Shown here: in pieces, positions 19,981 to 27,929 of the stretch
How positions within the stretch are numbered: position 1 is the stretch's first letter
How the letters are laid out: the number at the start of each line of letters is the position of its first letter
Source of the DNA: JAJPIG01 sp035531675
Lineage (GTDB): Bacteria > Desulfobacterota > Binatia > Binatales > Binataceae
Direction of reading: 5' to 3'
DNA length: 64,000 nt
NCBI GenBank assembly: GCA_035531675.1
Contig: DATKSL010000039.1
Span: forward strand, 1 to 64,000
The notes under the pieces: generated by a model
The model's input: only the letters and a program-made list of their open reading frames with translations
Told to the model about the DNA's origin: nothing
Database searches by the model: none
Made by a program: the position numbers and the translations under genes

Positions 19981-21300
19981 GTGACGGAGCAATCCTTACC
20001 AGGCGTTAGGTTGACGGCCAAGGTCGAGACTTTGATCAAAGAACAGGCGGGTCGAGGGCAGGTGTCGGTGTCGGCGCCCGTGGAGAGGCTGCTTAGCCTG
20101 CTAATTGGGGTTCGCAAGCTTTCAGTGGGCAAGTGGCAGGCCCGCTGTCCGGCCCATGATGACCGCAATCCCAGTTTGTCTGTGTCGCAGGGATGGGACG
20201 GACGCGCCCTTATTTTTTGTCACGCAGGATGTGAACACGCGGAAATTCTAAAGAAGCTCGACCTTGAGTTGCGGGATCTGTTTGTGCGCAAGGTTGGCAA
20301 GCGCGTCTCCCCGAGCGCTGAAGACCCCCCCCGGCTCACGGTCGAACATCTGGCTCAACATTTCCGGCTCGATGCGCGAAGGTTGTGGGAGAACGGTGTT
20401 GAGGATTCGGATGAGGGCGTGTTCATCCGATACCTGGGGTTGGACGGTAAACCATTGGAGCGAGTTCGGGTCAGGGTCGCCGTACAGGGGGCAGGCCGAT
20501 TCAAATGGAAGGGGCGAGGACCGATCAGCCTTTACGGGCTGAACTTTCTTTCGGTATGGCTGGACGCCCTCAGCGAACCCTTCTTGGTCCTGGTGGAAGG
20601 TGAGTCGGATTGCTGGGCGGCTTGGAGGCACGGCGTTCCTGCTCTCGGAATACCGAGTGTAAGCCAGGTGGGCAAGATTCGTTTAGAATTTATTGAGCGA
20701 TTTTCGAGAATCTTTATTCTCCGCGAACCTGATTGGAGTGGGGAGATATTCGTAGAATCGATTCCACGACAACTCTCAAAGGTCGGTTGGACCGGCGAGC
20801 TGTTTGAGATACGACTTGATCGTGCGAAGGATTTGGCGGAACTGCATCGTCAGGACGCCTCCCGGTTCGACATCAGGTTCAGGGATGCGATTGGCGCCGC
20901 ACGGAAACTTTCGCTACCCACAAACGAATATCGCGATTTAGGTAGGAAGCCAAGCCGAAGACGCGGTAGCAAACGCCGAGAGGCCGAGCAGTTCTTGAGA
21001 CGAACTCTGGCCAGCGGAGAATGGGTCCCGTTAGACGCGATTAAGAAGGCAGCCGAGGATCAAGGGATAAAGTGGCCGACGGTCAGGCGTGCGGCCAAAT
21101 CTGTCATTATCGAGAAACGGCCGACCGGCTTCGGGTCGCCCTGGTCCTGGAGGTTTGTCTACGGTCCGCTTCCACGTTCAACAGCGCTTCCGACCAGCTC
21201 CAAAACCTCGACGGTTTCCCGAAGAGCCTTCTCTCCCCTTCCCACGGTTAAAAGTAATCCGGGCCCTCCGTTCCCTTCCCCTTCTTTAAGTAGGGAGTGA
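19981..21300 (+). CDS. mobile-element DNA primase (CHC2 zinc finger / Toprim-like)
   Basis: A 439-residue protein. An N-terminal zinc finger is seen at C56-x2-H59 (CPAHDDRNPSLS) and C80-x3-C84 (FCHAGCEHAEIL), as in phage and plasmid primases. A Toprim-like region follows with the acidic FLVLVEGESDCWAAWRHGVP and SRIFILREPDWSG. The C-terminal 110 residues contain a winged-helix-like part (REAEQFLRRTLASGEWVPLD, then KWPTVRRAAKS). The start is GTG, preceded by GGGGG. It probably primes replication of the island. No helicase domain with a Walker A motif is seen, so it is primase-only. Confidence 0.78.
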   Translation: MTEQSLPGVRLTAKVETLIKEQAGRGQVSVSAPVERLLSLLIGVRKLSVGKWQARCPAHDDRNPSLSVSQGWDGRALIFCHAGCEHAEILKKLDLELRDLFVRKVGKRVSPSAEDPPRLTVEHLAQHFRLDARRLWENGVEDSDEGVFIRYLGLDGKPLERVRVRVAVQGAGRFKWKGRGPISLYGLNFLSVWLDALSEPFLVLVEGESDCWAAWRHGVPALGIPSVSQVGKIRLEFIERFSRIFILREPDWSGEIFVESIPRQLSKVGWTGELFEIRLDRAKDLAELHRQDASRFDIRFRDAIGAARKLSLPTNEYRDLGRKPSRRRGSKRREAEQFLRRTLASGEWVPLDAIKKAAEDQGIKWPTVRRAAKSVIIEKRPTGFGSPWSWRFVYGPLPRSTALPTSSKTSTVSRRAFSPLPTVKSNPGPPFPSPSLSRE

Positions 21301-21441
21301 TCAACACTGAGGTTGATGATCAAGTCTCTGAAACGTCCGAACCTGACTCACGGCTGGCCTAATCTTTTCGAGCACCTCGGAAACGGAAGAGGCTATTCGT
21401 CGGTTCGTCCTTCTTAGGCTTACTGTGGTCATTAGTTTTGG

Positions 21442-21474
21442 TAGACGGATGCTAGACAGATACTAGATATAAAA
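21442..21474 (+). repeat. iteron-like tandem 11-mers
   Basis: Three consecutive 11-bp units: TAGACGGATGC, TAGACAGATAC and the weaker TAGATATAAAA. The first two agree at 9 of 11 positions. They lead into an AT-rich stretch (ATAAAACCCTAATTAG), the usual setting of an iteron-type origin. Confidence 0.5.
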
Positions 21475-21573
21475 CCCTAATTAGACTCTGATTTCCTGCC
21501 TTTTTTGCTAGTCGAGATGCAACCCGGTGGGGGGCCGGAGCTGGGTCAGGCTCAGTTACACCGCTCCTCAAGT

Positions 21574-21627
21574 CGCCAATTAAATGGCCATCGAATTGGC
21601 GAGTTGCTGGTAAATTAGCCATTTACC
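21574..21627. repeat. two adjacent inverted repeats
   Basis: The first is CGCCAATT (21574-21581) with AATTGGCG (21594-21601). The second is GGTAAAT (21609-21615) with ATTTACC (21621-21627), with a five-base loop. AAATGGC and GCCATTT also cross-pair between the two. Such nested hairpins are common at replication origins or nicking sites. There is no T tract to suggest a terminator. Confidence 0.5.
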
Positions 21628-22103
21628 CTGAGCCCAAGACTGATGGCGGCTTTGCCTAGTCGGGGTTCGCCCCCAGTTCAGTCGTAATTTATGAGCCAGG
21701 GGGCTTCCCCGTTTCAACGCTTACTCAGTGCACGATTTAAGCCGGCCACCGAGAAAACTTAGCGGTAAGGGTAGGAAGGGAGTAGAGCGCGGCGCCGAAA
21801 GCCTTAACGGTCGAGGGCTCCCGAGGGCCGGTATGAGAGTATGAGGCCGGGCGCCGGGTCGACTTAGGAACAGCAGTAGATCAGCGAACAGGACCGGAGA
21901 ACCGACGGGGGAATGAGGATCGTTCTTCTCTCTCAAAGTATTGTTTCCCCCCAGCAGTGAAGATCCTATATATGCTTGATTTCTGGACAGACTGAAATTG
22001 GCCCTAGCTCGCCGACCTCGCTCGACTAGATCTCGCCAAGGGCGACATCTGGACGGTGCTGGCGGAGCTGGAGCGCTCCGCAAGCAGACCTGCGGACGCC
22101 CTT

Positions 22104-22430
22104 TTAGCGAAACAACCGCCCGATGGCGAGGACGGTCCTGATCGCCTCGGTTGCTAGATAGGCGACTCCGGTGATGGCCAGCCCGAGCCCGGCGGCGATC
22201 AGCAGATGGCCCAACATAAGGTCGAGTAGCACATGCTCGACGGCGAGATTCATGCCAAAAAACAGGGCGGCCGACGCGATAGCCCAGAAAACAGCCCAGC
22301 TCACAAGAATATCTGTTATCTCGATTTGGCCTCTGGTGGCACCCCCCCTTGATCGCGATCCCATGTTGACAGCAGGGTTGTGGCGGGAAAGCGCAAGCGC
22401 AAAGCGCTGATGACCCTTCTCAAAAGGCAT
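22104..22430 (-). CDS. small membrane protein, function unknown
   Basis: Up to 108 residues with two predicted membrane helices: ILVSWAVFWAIASAALFFGM and a second around LLIAAGLGLAITGVAYLATE. The N-terminal 35-40 residues are basic and polar. The start is uncertain: ATG 22430 has AGGA very close, and ATG 22364 (MGSRSRGG) gives an 86-residue protein. It is the last of three envelope-type genes on the island. The two-helix shape could fit a holin or exclusion protein, but nothing specific supports that. Confidence 0.5.
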   Translation of the reverse strand: MPFEKGHQRFALALSRHNPAVNMGSRSRGGATRGQIEITDILVSWAVFWAIASAALFFGMNLAVEHVLLDLMLGHLLIAAGLGLAITGVAYLATEAIRTVLAIGRLFR

Positions 22431-22606
22431 TTCCTACCCATCGTAGATATGGTTTCTAGGCGTTTTCGGGATACTCCCGGACCCGTCCCTCTGATCCAGT
22501 CCGTCTGACCGCCTTGGCGGGCCGTTTCCAGTCGGGCATGGGGTCTTTCTGAGGGGGTAATAGGAGAGCGAGAGAGAACCACCGTCAAATGTCCGTCCGC
22601 CTGGAA

Positions 22607-23011
22607 TCAGGTTCGAGAGAACAGCCGACGCAAAGGCGTCCGAGGGCTCAAGAGCGAGATAACCGCTATGACCGCCAGCAGAAACACAAGCCACAGAAGT
22701 CTCGCCGCTGGATGCTCGCCAACAGGATCCGGGGCCGTAGCAGGCGCGGGCGTCGGGATAACCGTGCTCGAGACGAATCGAGAGCCCAGGGCTGAAGGCA
22801 CAGCGACTTTAGAGGCTGAGGCTGCCTCCGGTATTTGTCTACAAGGCCCACTGAGAAAGCACGCCGTTGCAGTCCCCGTAAATCTGTTGACGCGATAAAC
22901 AACCGCGCCCCTGATGCCGGTATGAGATTCGTAGATGCCGCCAGCCAGGAAACCGCCGATGATGAGCCCCACGGCGATTATCGTTGCGGCTACTTTGCTG
23001 CCGTCGAGCAT
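22607..23011 (-). CDS. membrane protein with two transmembrane helices, function unknown
   Basis: A 134-residue protein. A first helix (AATIIAVGLIIGGFLAGGIY) near the N-terminus is followed by a domain of about 70 residues containing a Cys pair (ACFLSGPC), then a Pro/Ala-rich linker and a second helix (LLWLVFLLAVIAVISLL) with a basic C-terminus. It lies 28 bp downstream of the lipoprotein gene on the same strand and probably shares its transcript. No family was recognised. Confidence 0.6.
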   Translation of the reverse strand: MLDGSKVAATIIAVGLIIGGFLAGGIYESHTGIRGAVVYRVNRFTGTATACFLSGPCRQIPEAASASKVAVPSALGSRFVSSTVIPTPAPATAPDPVGEHPAARLLWLVFLLAVIAVISLLSPRTPLRRLFSRT

Positions 23012-23039
23012 CGCGGCCTTCGTCTCCCGATCCGTCTCA

Positions 23040-23903
23040 TCATGGAAACGGTAAGCCGGGCGCAGGAACGGTAGTAACTACCGGTTGAGGGACCGTCTGC
23101 GAAAAGCCGCTGCCAAGGCCGATTGGCGCCGGCGGGTTCATCTGAAGTTGTGAGGCGCGTTCCTGTAGCGCTGCGCTATTTTCTTCATTTAGTTGCTGTC
23201 CGGTCAGATAGCTACTTTGTGCGTTCGCATTCTCCTGGTTCACAACCGCGGCTCCCACCTCGCCGGCCGCCATCACGGTCCCCACGAATATCATGGCGGC
23301 CGCGGTCAACGCTCGATTCACGTTCGCTTGATGCTCTACTTCTGCCTCCTGCTCTTGTGTCTCGGCCTCCGCGATCACAGCCTGGGCCTGGTCGCAGCGG
23401 CCGGGAATCGAGACCAGGGTGTTGCCGAAAGACGTAAGCAGCGCAACGCCTGCTGCGCGCTCCTGGGGAGTAGCGGACCGTTGAACCTTTCCAGCCGCGA
23501 GCCCTCCTGCCACCGCCAGTTCCAAGCTTCCTACGCGCGGTTCGGCGTCGCGGAGATCGGGCTGACACATCCCAAAGATCGCGTGGGTGAATCCGGTATC
23601 GGTCCTGCTGTTCGCTACGGCTTCGAGACCACCGGCGACCGTCGCAAGGCGCTGGGCGGCGGCAAGGTAGTGCGGGCGATCCTCGGCCGAATATTTGTCT
23701 GCGTTGCCATAAATTTCGGTTGCCATCCCGCTGAGCAATGAGGCTTCCGCCCTTGCTTGGATTCTTACTTGGTCGGGACTGCCCATATCTTCGGTGGCTG
23801 TAGCTGCCTCTTGCTTTTCAGCTTTCGCCATCCAGGCTTCCCGGTTTGGCCCGCATCCGCAAAGAGCTATCAACGCGGTCAACGCGACAGCTAAGACCGT
23901 CAT
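23040..23903 (-). CDS. putative lipoprotein, function unknown
   Basis: A 287-residue protein with a short signal sequence ending in a lipobox-like LCGC (around residues 15-18), so probably an exported lipoprotein. The mature part is Ala/Glu-rich and helical (residues 30-220), with a hydrophobic stretch AAAMIFVGTVMAAGEVGAAV near 205-225. The C-terminus is Pro/Gln-rich. No enzyme motif is seen. Surface lipoproteins on mobile elements sometimes exclude competing phages, but this is only a possibility. Confidence 0.6.
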   Translation of the reverse strand: MTVLAVALTALIALCGCGPNREAWMAKAEKQEAATATEDMGSPDQVRIQARAEASLLSGMATEIYGNADKYSAEDRPHYLAAAQRLATVAGGLEAVANSRTDTGFTHAIFGMCQPDLRDAEPRVGSLELAVAGGLAAGKVQRSATPQERAAGVALLTSFGNTLVSIPGRCDQAQAVIAEAETQEQEAEVEHQANVNRALTAAAMIFVGTVMAAGEVGAAVVNQENANAQSSYLTGQQLNEENSAALQERASQLQMNPPAPIGLGSGFSQTVPQPVVTTVPAPGLPFP

Positions 23904-23951
23904 TTCTGGAACCCCCTCCAGATAGAGATCGTCTTGCAGAGCCAGAGCCCC

Positions 23952-24333
23952 TTATAGACCAGAGTTCTCCCCCGGGAAAACCCCCGGCGGGCCAGACGCG
24001 ATATGACCGTGCCCCCCGCTCCTTGGCGTCACTGCAAGCCCGGCGACCTTCTCAACCCTCGGATCGATCGCCCTGATGAACGCGGTCCAAGCCTGAAGTT
24101 CGGTCGAGCCATAAAAGCAACGTGAGTCGTCTTTCAGCCGGATGCACCATTTCCCAGAGGCAGACCAAACCTCGATCCGGTACTCCTTGCCGGCGTGAGT
24201 GTGAGTAGCAGGCCGGGAAAAAGCAGCTCGCCGGCATCCCTATAGGCCGCGTTCTGCCTTGGCCCCGGCATTTGGGCCGTCGCTCGCGCCCGTTCTCGGT
24301 CGGGTTGGGACCCTGATCTAGGTTTTCTGTCAT
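23952..24333 (-). pseudogene. frameshifted small ORF, function unknown
   Basis: A frame opens at ATG 24333 (MTENLDQGPN). A second, strongly coding-looking frame without its own start continues to a TAA at 23952 and contains KEYRIEVWSASGKWCIRL and FYGSTELQAWTAFIRAI. The two join cleanly if one base is removed from the run of five A (plus strand) at 24218-24222. The joined product would be about 126 residues. It may be a recent pseudogene, a sequencing error in a homopolymer, or a slippage site. No family was recognised. Confidence 0.4.
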
Positions 24334-24469
24334 CGACCCGCCTACGGCGTATTCTCGCCGGGTTGGCGGCTGTCATTTCGAGCGCTGGTGGCTACCTCGA
24401 TTAGCTCCCGCAGGAGCGGGCGGACAGCCTGCGTCAGGCTCAATCCGCGCGGCGACCAGGTGGTAGCCG
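24334..24469. other. stretch before IS3 remnant, no gene seen
   Basis: No intact ORF or RNA signature is visible. It may contain further decayed transposase sequence, but I cannot align it by eye. Confidence 0.4.
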
Positions 24470-24652
24470 TGCATCATTGTTGAGTGTTCCCGACCCATCA
24501 ACGCGCCGACGTCCGCGAACGAAATACCCGGGGTAATTCATCATTCCCGACCAAGGCGCCAATACACCTCGCTCGCCTTCGGAAAACGCTGCGAGCAGGC
24601 TGGGGTGAGACCCTCGATGGGTTCGGGGGGCGACTGTTTTGACAACGCCATC
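24470..24652 (+). pseudogene. IS3-family transposase (OrfB) remnant
   Basis: The plus strand encodes PGVIHHS, then QYTSLAFGKRC and EQAGVRPSMGSGGDCFDNA. This is the conserved DDE-domain stretch of IS3-family OrfB (family form HHSDQG..QYTS..F, then SMGSVGD..DNA). The SDQG part is disrupted by small compensating frameshifts around 24543-24563. Similarity stops abruptly after FDNA at about 24646, some 18 bp before the first CRISPR repeat. Only the core piece survives, with no terminal inverted repeats visible. Confidence 0.7.
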
Positions 24653-24664
24653 AAACACAGCATT

Positions 24665-25802
24665 GTTTCAATCCGCGGCCGATCCCGAGATCGGCTGCAA
24701 CCCGAAGCCATGAGCGAACGACTGACCGCAGAGCAGTTTCAATCCTCAGCCGGAGATCGGCTGCAACGCGCCGGAGGAAGCTCAGTGTAGAAACATTATG
24801 TGTTTCAATCCTCAGCCGATCCGGAGATCGGCTGCAACGAGTAGGAGAGCGGGTAGCGTTCGCGCCAGGTAGCGGCGTTTCAATCCTCAGCCGATCCGGA
24901 GATCGGCTGCAACTCGACTATATCGAGCCGCTGCGACTCCAGTTCGTGCAGTTTCAATCCTCAGCCGATCCGGAGATCGGCTGCAACCGGCGGCCAACTG
25001 CTTAGCGTCTATCTTGCCATTGGCGTTTCAATCCTCAGCCGATCCGGAGATCGGCTGCAACGTTGCCAGTCCCGACCGGCGGTCTTAAGCCACGCGATGT
25101 TTCAATCCTCAGCCGATCCGGAGATCGGCTGCAACATTATCGCTGTGGATTATCGGGTCACTCCACCCTTTGTTTCAATCCTCAGCCGATCCGGAGATCG
25201 GCTGCAACGCGGTTTTGGATTCGATAGCTATTGACACCGGATGCGGGTTTCAATCCTCAGCCGATCCGGAGATCGGCTGCAACATAACGGAACTGCGATC
25301 CCACCCGAGCGGATCGTGGTTTCAATCCTCAGCCGATCCGGAGATCGGCTGCAACCAACGCCAGATGCCGCGGCCAGCCGAGCCGTCGATAGTTTCAATC
25401 CTCAGCCGATCCGGAGATCGGCTGCAACCCGACGTGCCGCAGGACAAGCTGCGCGGCTCGATCGAGAAGTTTCAATCCTCAGCCGATCCGGAGATCGGCT
25501 GCAACCGGGACGCGAGGATCCGCCACACGCCGGCATCGTGTTTCAATCCTCAGCCGATCCGGAGATCGGCTGCAACCCACGCCTTGATGTTCGCCATAGC
25601 TGCAACGCAAGCCTGTTTCAATCCTCAGCCGATCCGGAGATCGGCTGCAACTCGTGATCACTCTCGGGAATCACGAGCAGCGCATCGTGAGTTTCAATCC
25701 TCAGCCGATCCGGAGATCGGCTGCAACTCGAAGACTGGCTGATTAACGGGACGTGGCTGGCGAAGGTTTCAATCCTCAGCCGATCCGGAGATCGGCTGCA
25801 AC
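24665..25802 (-). CRISPR. type I-C CRISPR array, 16 repeats / 15 spacers
   Basis: The 37-bp repeat on the transcribed (minus) strand begins GTTGCAGCC and ends GGATTGAAAC. It forms a perfect 9-bp hairpin, CAGCCGATC/GATCGGCTG, with loop TCCG. Repeats start at 24665, 24736, 24802, 24877, 24951, 25025, 25099, 25172, 25247, 25319, 25392, 25469, 25540, 25615, 25691 and 25766. Spacers are 34-40 nt. Fourteen repeats are identical. The two leader-distal ones are degenerate: 24665 has three substitutions and 24736 lacks five bases (ATCCG). The ATTGAAAC end and adjacent cas operon indicate type I-C, with the leader on the high-coordinate side. Confidence 0.98.
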
Positions 25803-25951
25803 TCTACATCAAGTAGCGCCTGCTGCCTGCCGCCACAAGCTATAGTCAGTAGTAGCGTCCCTCTGCCCCGCAAGCTTCTCCTGCATTAGTAAAACCTGCG
25901 CAATCCGGCGCGGACTCTCGCCATTCTGCAGATCGCTTGGGGTCCGCGCAG
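25803..25951 (-). promoter_or_regulatory. CRISPR leader
   Basis: The 149 bp between the cas2 stop and the first, leader-proximal, perfect repeat is where the array promoter and integration signals should lie. No ORF is present. I do not see a consensus promoter that I would defend. Confidence 0.65.
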
Positions 25952-26242
25952 TTATACCAGCAGAGGATCGTGCAGGTCGAATTTAGGTTGCTTGCCGATG
26001 AGCGACAGGTATTTCTCGCGCGGCTCCATCAGCCGGTAGATCCGGATGCTGTCCTTGCCCCCCTCTATCTCCCGACTGAGCCGGTGCTTGAGGATTTCCA
26101 GGTCGGCTTCACTCAAAATGCATTCGAAAACCGACTTCTGCACCCGCTGCCCGAAGGCCAGGCACACCTCGGCTACTCTTCTAAGCCTGCGCTTGCCTTC
26201 CGCGTTATCGGTCGCGACATCGTAGGCGACCAGGATTTCCAT
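25952..26242 (-). CDS. cas2: CRISPR-associated endonuclease Cas2
   Basis: A 96-residue ferredoxin-like protein, the structural core of the Cas1-Cas2 spacer integrase. It begins MEILVAYDVATDNAEGKRRL with the usual Asp after the first strand, continues with RVQKSVFECILSEADLEIL and ends in the KYLSLIG...DLHDPLLV tail typical of type I-C Cas2. The start has GGAG eight bases upstream. It lies 11 bp after cas1. Confidence 0.97.
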   Translation of the reverse strand: MEILVAYDVATDNAEGKRRLRRVAEVCLAFGQRVQKSVFECILSEADLEILKHRLSREIEGGKDSIRIYRLMEPREKYLSLIGKQPKFDLHDPLLV

Positions 26243-26253
26243 TGGTGATTCTC

Positions 26254-27285
26254 CTACCTATAGAGAAATGGCGGGTAGTCGGCCAGTTCGCCGCGCAAAT
26301 GTCTTGCGAGCAAGCGCGCCTGCACATGCGGAACCAGTCCGAACGGCAGCTTCTGCTTGAGCAGGCGATGGTGAAGTTCTTCGGCCTTGCGCTCCTGGAA
26401 GGCCTTGAGCACTATGCGCCGCCCGTCTTCGTTCATCCGCACTGCGTTGCCAGGAAGCGTCTCGAAGTCTTTCGCTCCAAGCTGACTGCGGTTTATCAAC
26501 GTAAGCGCGAGCCGATCGGCGAAAACCGAACGGAACTCTTCCATAAGGTCCAGGGCCAAGGCAGGCCGCCCCGGCCTGAGTGCGTGTAGGTAGCCGACTT
26601 GAGGATCAAGTCCAACGCCCTCGAGCGCCGCCGTGCACTCGGTGCGTACTAACGCGTAAAGAAATGACAGCACCGCGTTGACCCGATCGCGCGGGGGCCG
26701 TCGCGTCCGTCCGTCAAAGCTGAAATCTGGCCCTTCTCCGCGCACCATCCATCCGAACGCTCCGAAGTATGCGCGCGCCGCCTCGCCCTCAAGGCCGCGG
26801 ACGATGGCAAGGTCGCTGGCTTCCCTGAGTCGCGGCAGGATGGACGCAAGATGCTCCCCGGCTTGTGAGAGCACCGTGCGCGCTGGTTCATCACGTGCTT
26901 CGCGCGCGGCGCGCATCAGTACCTGGCGAGAGTTCTGGATTTTGGCCGCGACGATTTGTCGCGCGACCAGCCTAGGCCGATCCGGGTCCGAAAGCGCCAG
27001 ATGCTGTGCGCGGCGAAGCAATACGTTGCCTTCCACCGGGCCGTGGACTCGTGCCTTGAAGCGTCCGTTGCGATCGAGCCAGACCAGGCTTCGCCCATCC
27101 TCGGCACATCGCTCGATCAAGAATGGGCTCAGCGTGACTTGCCCAAATACCACGATTCCGCTGAGGCGCAAGAGGGGAACGCGCAGCCGGGTTTCGCGCT
27201 CGATCTCGATCCGCACGGTGCCGTGGTCCAGGTGGAGCATGGCGCCTTGGGTGAGGACGTAAAGCACATTCAGTAGCTCAATCAT
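26254..27285 (-). CDS. cas1: CRISPR-associated endonuclease Cas1 (type I-C)
   Basis: About 343 residues. It begins MIELLNVLYVLTQGAMLHLD, matching the type I-C Cas1 N-terminus. The metal-binding residues are seen in IVRGLEGEAARAYFGAF (Glu), GYLHALRPGRPALALDLMEE (His and Asp). The ATG at 27285 overlaps the cas4 stop by eight bases; a longer frame starting at 27321 would intrude into cas4. Together with Cas2 and Cas4 it forms the adaptation module. Confidence 0.97.
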   Translation of the reverse strand: MIELLNVLYVLTQGAMLHLDHGTVRIEIERETRLRVPLLRLSGIVVFGQVTLSPFLIERCAEDGRSLVWLDRNGRFKARVHGPVEGNVLLRRAQHLALSDPDRPRLVARQIVAAKIQNSRQVLMRAAREARDEPARTVLSQAGEHLASILPRLREASDLAIVRGLEGEAARAYFGAFGWMVRGEGPDFSFDGRTRRPPRDRVNAVLSFLYALVRTECTAALEGVGLDPQVGYLHALRPGRPALALDLMEEFRSVFADRLALTLINRSQLGAKDFETLPGNAVRMNEDGRRIVLKAFQERKAEELHHRLLKQKLPFGLVPHVQARLLARHLRGELADYPPFLYR

Positions 27286-27922
27286 CAACTTCTGTAACCG
27301 GCCACCGATGAAAGAGCGCACCCTGAAGGCCGCGCAAGCGTGCAGGCTCTCCCAGCACCTTGGGCATACACGCGTTTATTAACGAGCAGTTGGAACATCG
27401 CGCATCGTTGCGGGCTGACGGCAGACGCGGGTGCCCGAGCATCGCACGGATGGCGACGGTGACCTCGGCCGTGCGCCGTCGCAGCTCCCGGTCGAACACT
27501 ACCTCATGACGGTGCCGCAGCGCATGGTAGAAGATCGCGCCGCGGGTAACCGCGGTCTCCAGCATCTCCTCCAGGCATAGAGCCTGCGCGCACAACTGGA
27601 GATCTGCGTGCATTCCGTGCCGTTTTCCAACCTTGTATTCGACCGGATAGGGTCCTTGCGGCCTCATTTCGATCACGTCGGCCTTTCCCCGCAGTCCCAG
27701 CCGTTCGGACCATAGCGGCACGTCGCGGAGGACCCGCATGCCGGAAGCTAAGGTTTCCTTCCCTTGCTCCACGCGTTCATGTGCAAGTCGTCCGCGGATC
27801 GTGAAGACGTTCTCCTCGAACACCTGCTCGACGTGGATCAACGCGCATTGACGGGGACAATAGCTGTAGTGTTCGATCGCCGAGATCGGGACCTCGAGCA
27901 GCGTTTCGGCGTCCGGCTCCAT
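27278..27922 (-). CDS. cas4: CRISPR-associated exonuclease Cas4
   Basis: A 214-residue RecB-like nuclease that trims and orients prespacers by PAM. The Fe-S cysteines are C22 and C26 in YSYCPRQCALIHVE, plus the C-terminal cluster CSNCSLINACMPK. Nuclease residues lie in GKADVIEMRPQGPYPVEYK (D and the E-x-K motif). Its presence between cas7 and cas1 is standard for type I-C. It is a separate protein, not fused to Cas1. Confidence 0.96.
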   Translation of the reverse strand: MEPDAETLLEVPISAIEHYSYCPRQCALIHVEQVFEENVFTIRGRLAHERVEQGKETLASGMRVLRDVPLWSERLGLRGKADVIEMRPQGPYPVEYKVGKRHGMHADLQLCAQALCLEEMLETAVTRGAIFYHALRHRHEVVFDRELRRRTAEVTVAIRAMLGHPRLPSARNDARCSNCSLINACMPKVLGEPARLRGLQGALFHRWPVTEVDD

Positions 27923-27929
27923 CGAAGCT

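Larger units (their letters stand above)
21301..22103. other. AT-richer non-coding region downstream of primase (possible origin)
   Basis: About 800 bp with no convincing gene. The minus-strand ORF 21721-22083 has an implausible composition. It contains tandem 11-bp iteron-like units (21442-21474), two inverted repeats (21574-21601, 21609-21627) and an AT-rich tract next to the iterons. Together with the upstream primase this suggests a replication origin, but the evidence is only structural. Confidence 0.45.

Noticed and set aside
21721..22083. 120-residue minus ORF
   Set aside because: Pro/Ser/Arg-rich composition, no ribosome binding site and no domain.
23193..23741. 182-residue plus ORF opposite the lipoprotein
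   Set aside because: The minus frame has a signal peptide and lipobox and better composition.
25170..25742. 190-residue ORF with repeated peptides
   Set aside because: It is produced by the CRISPR repeats and is not a gene.
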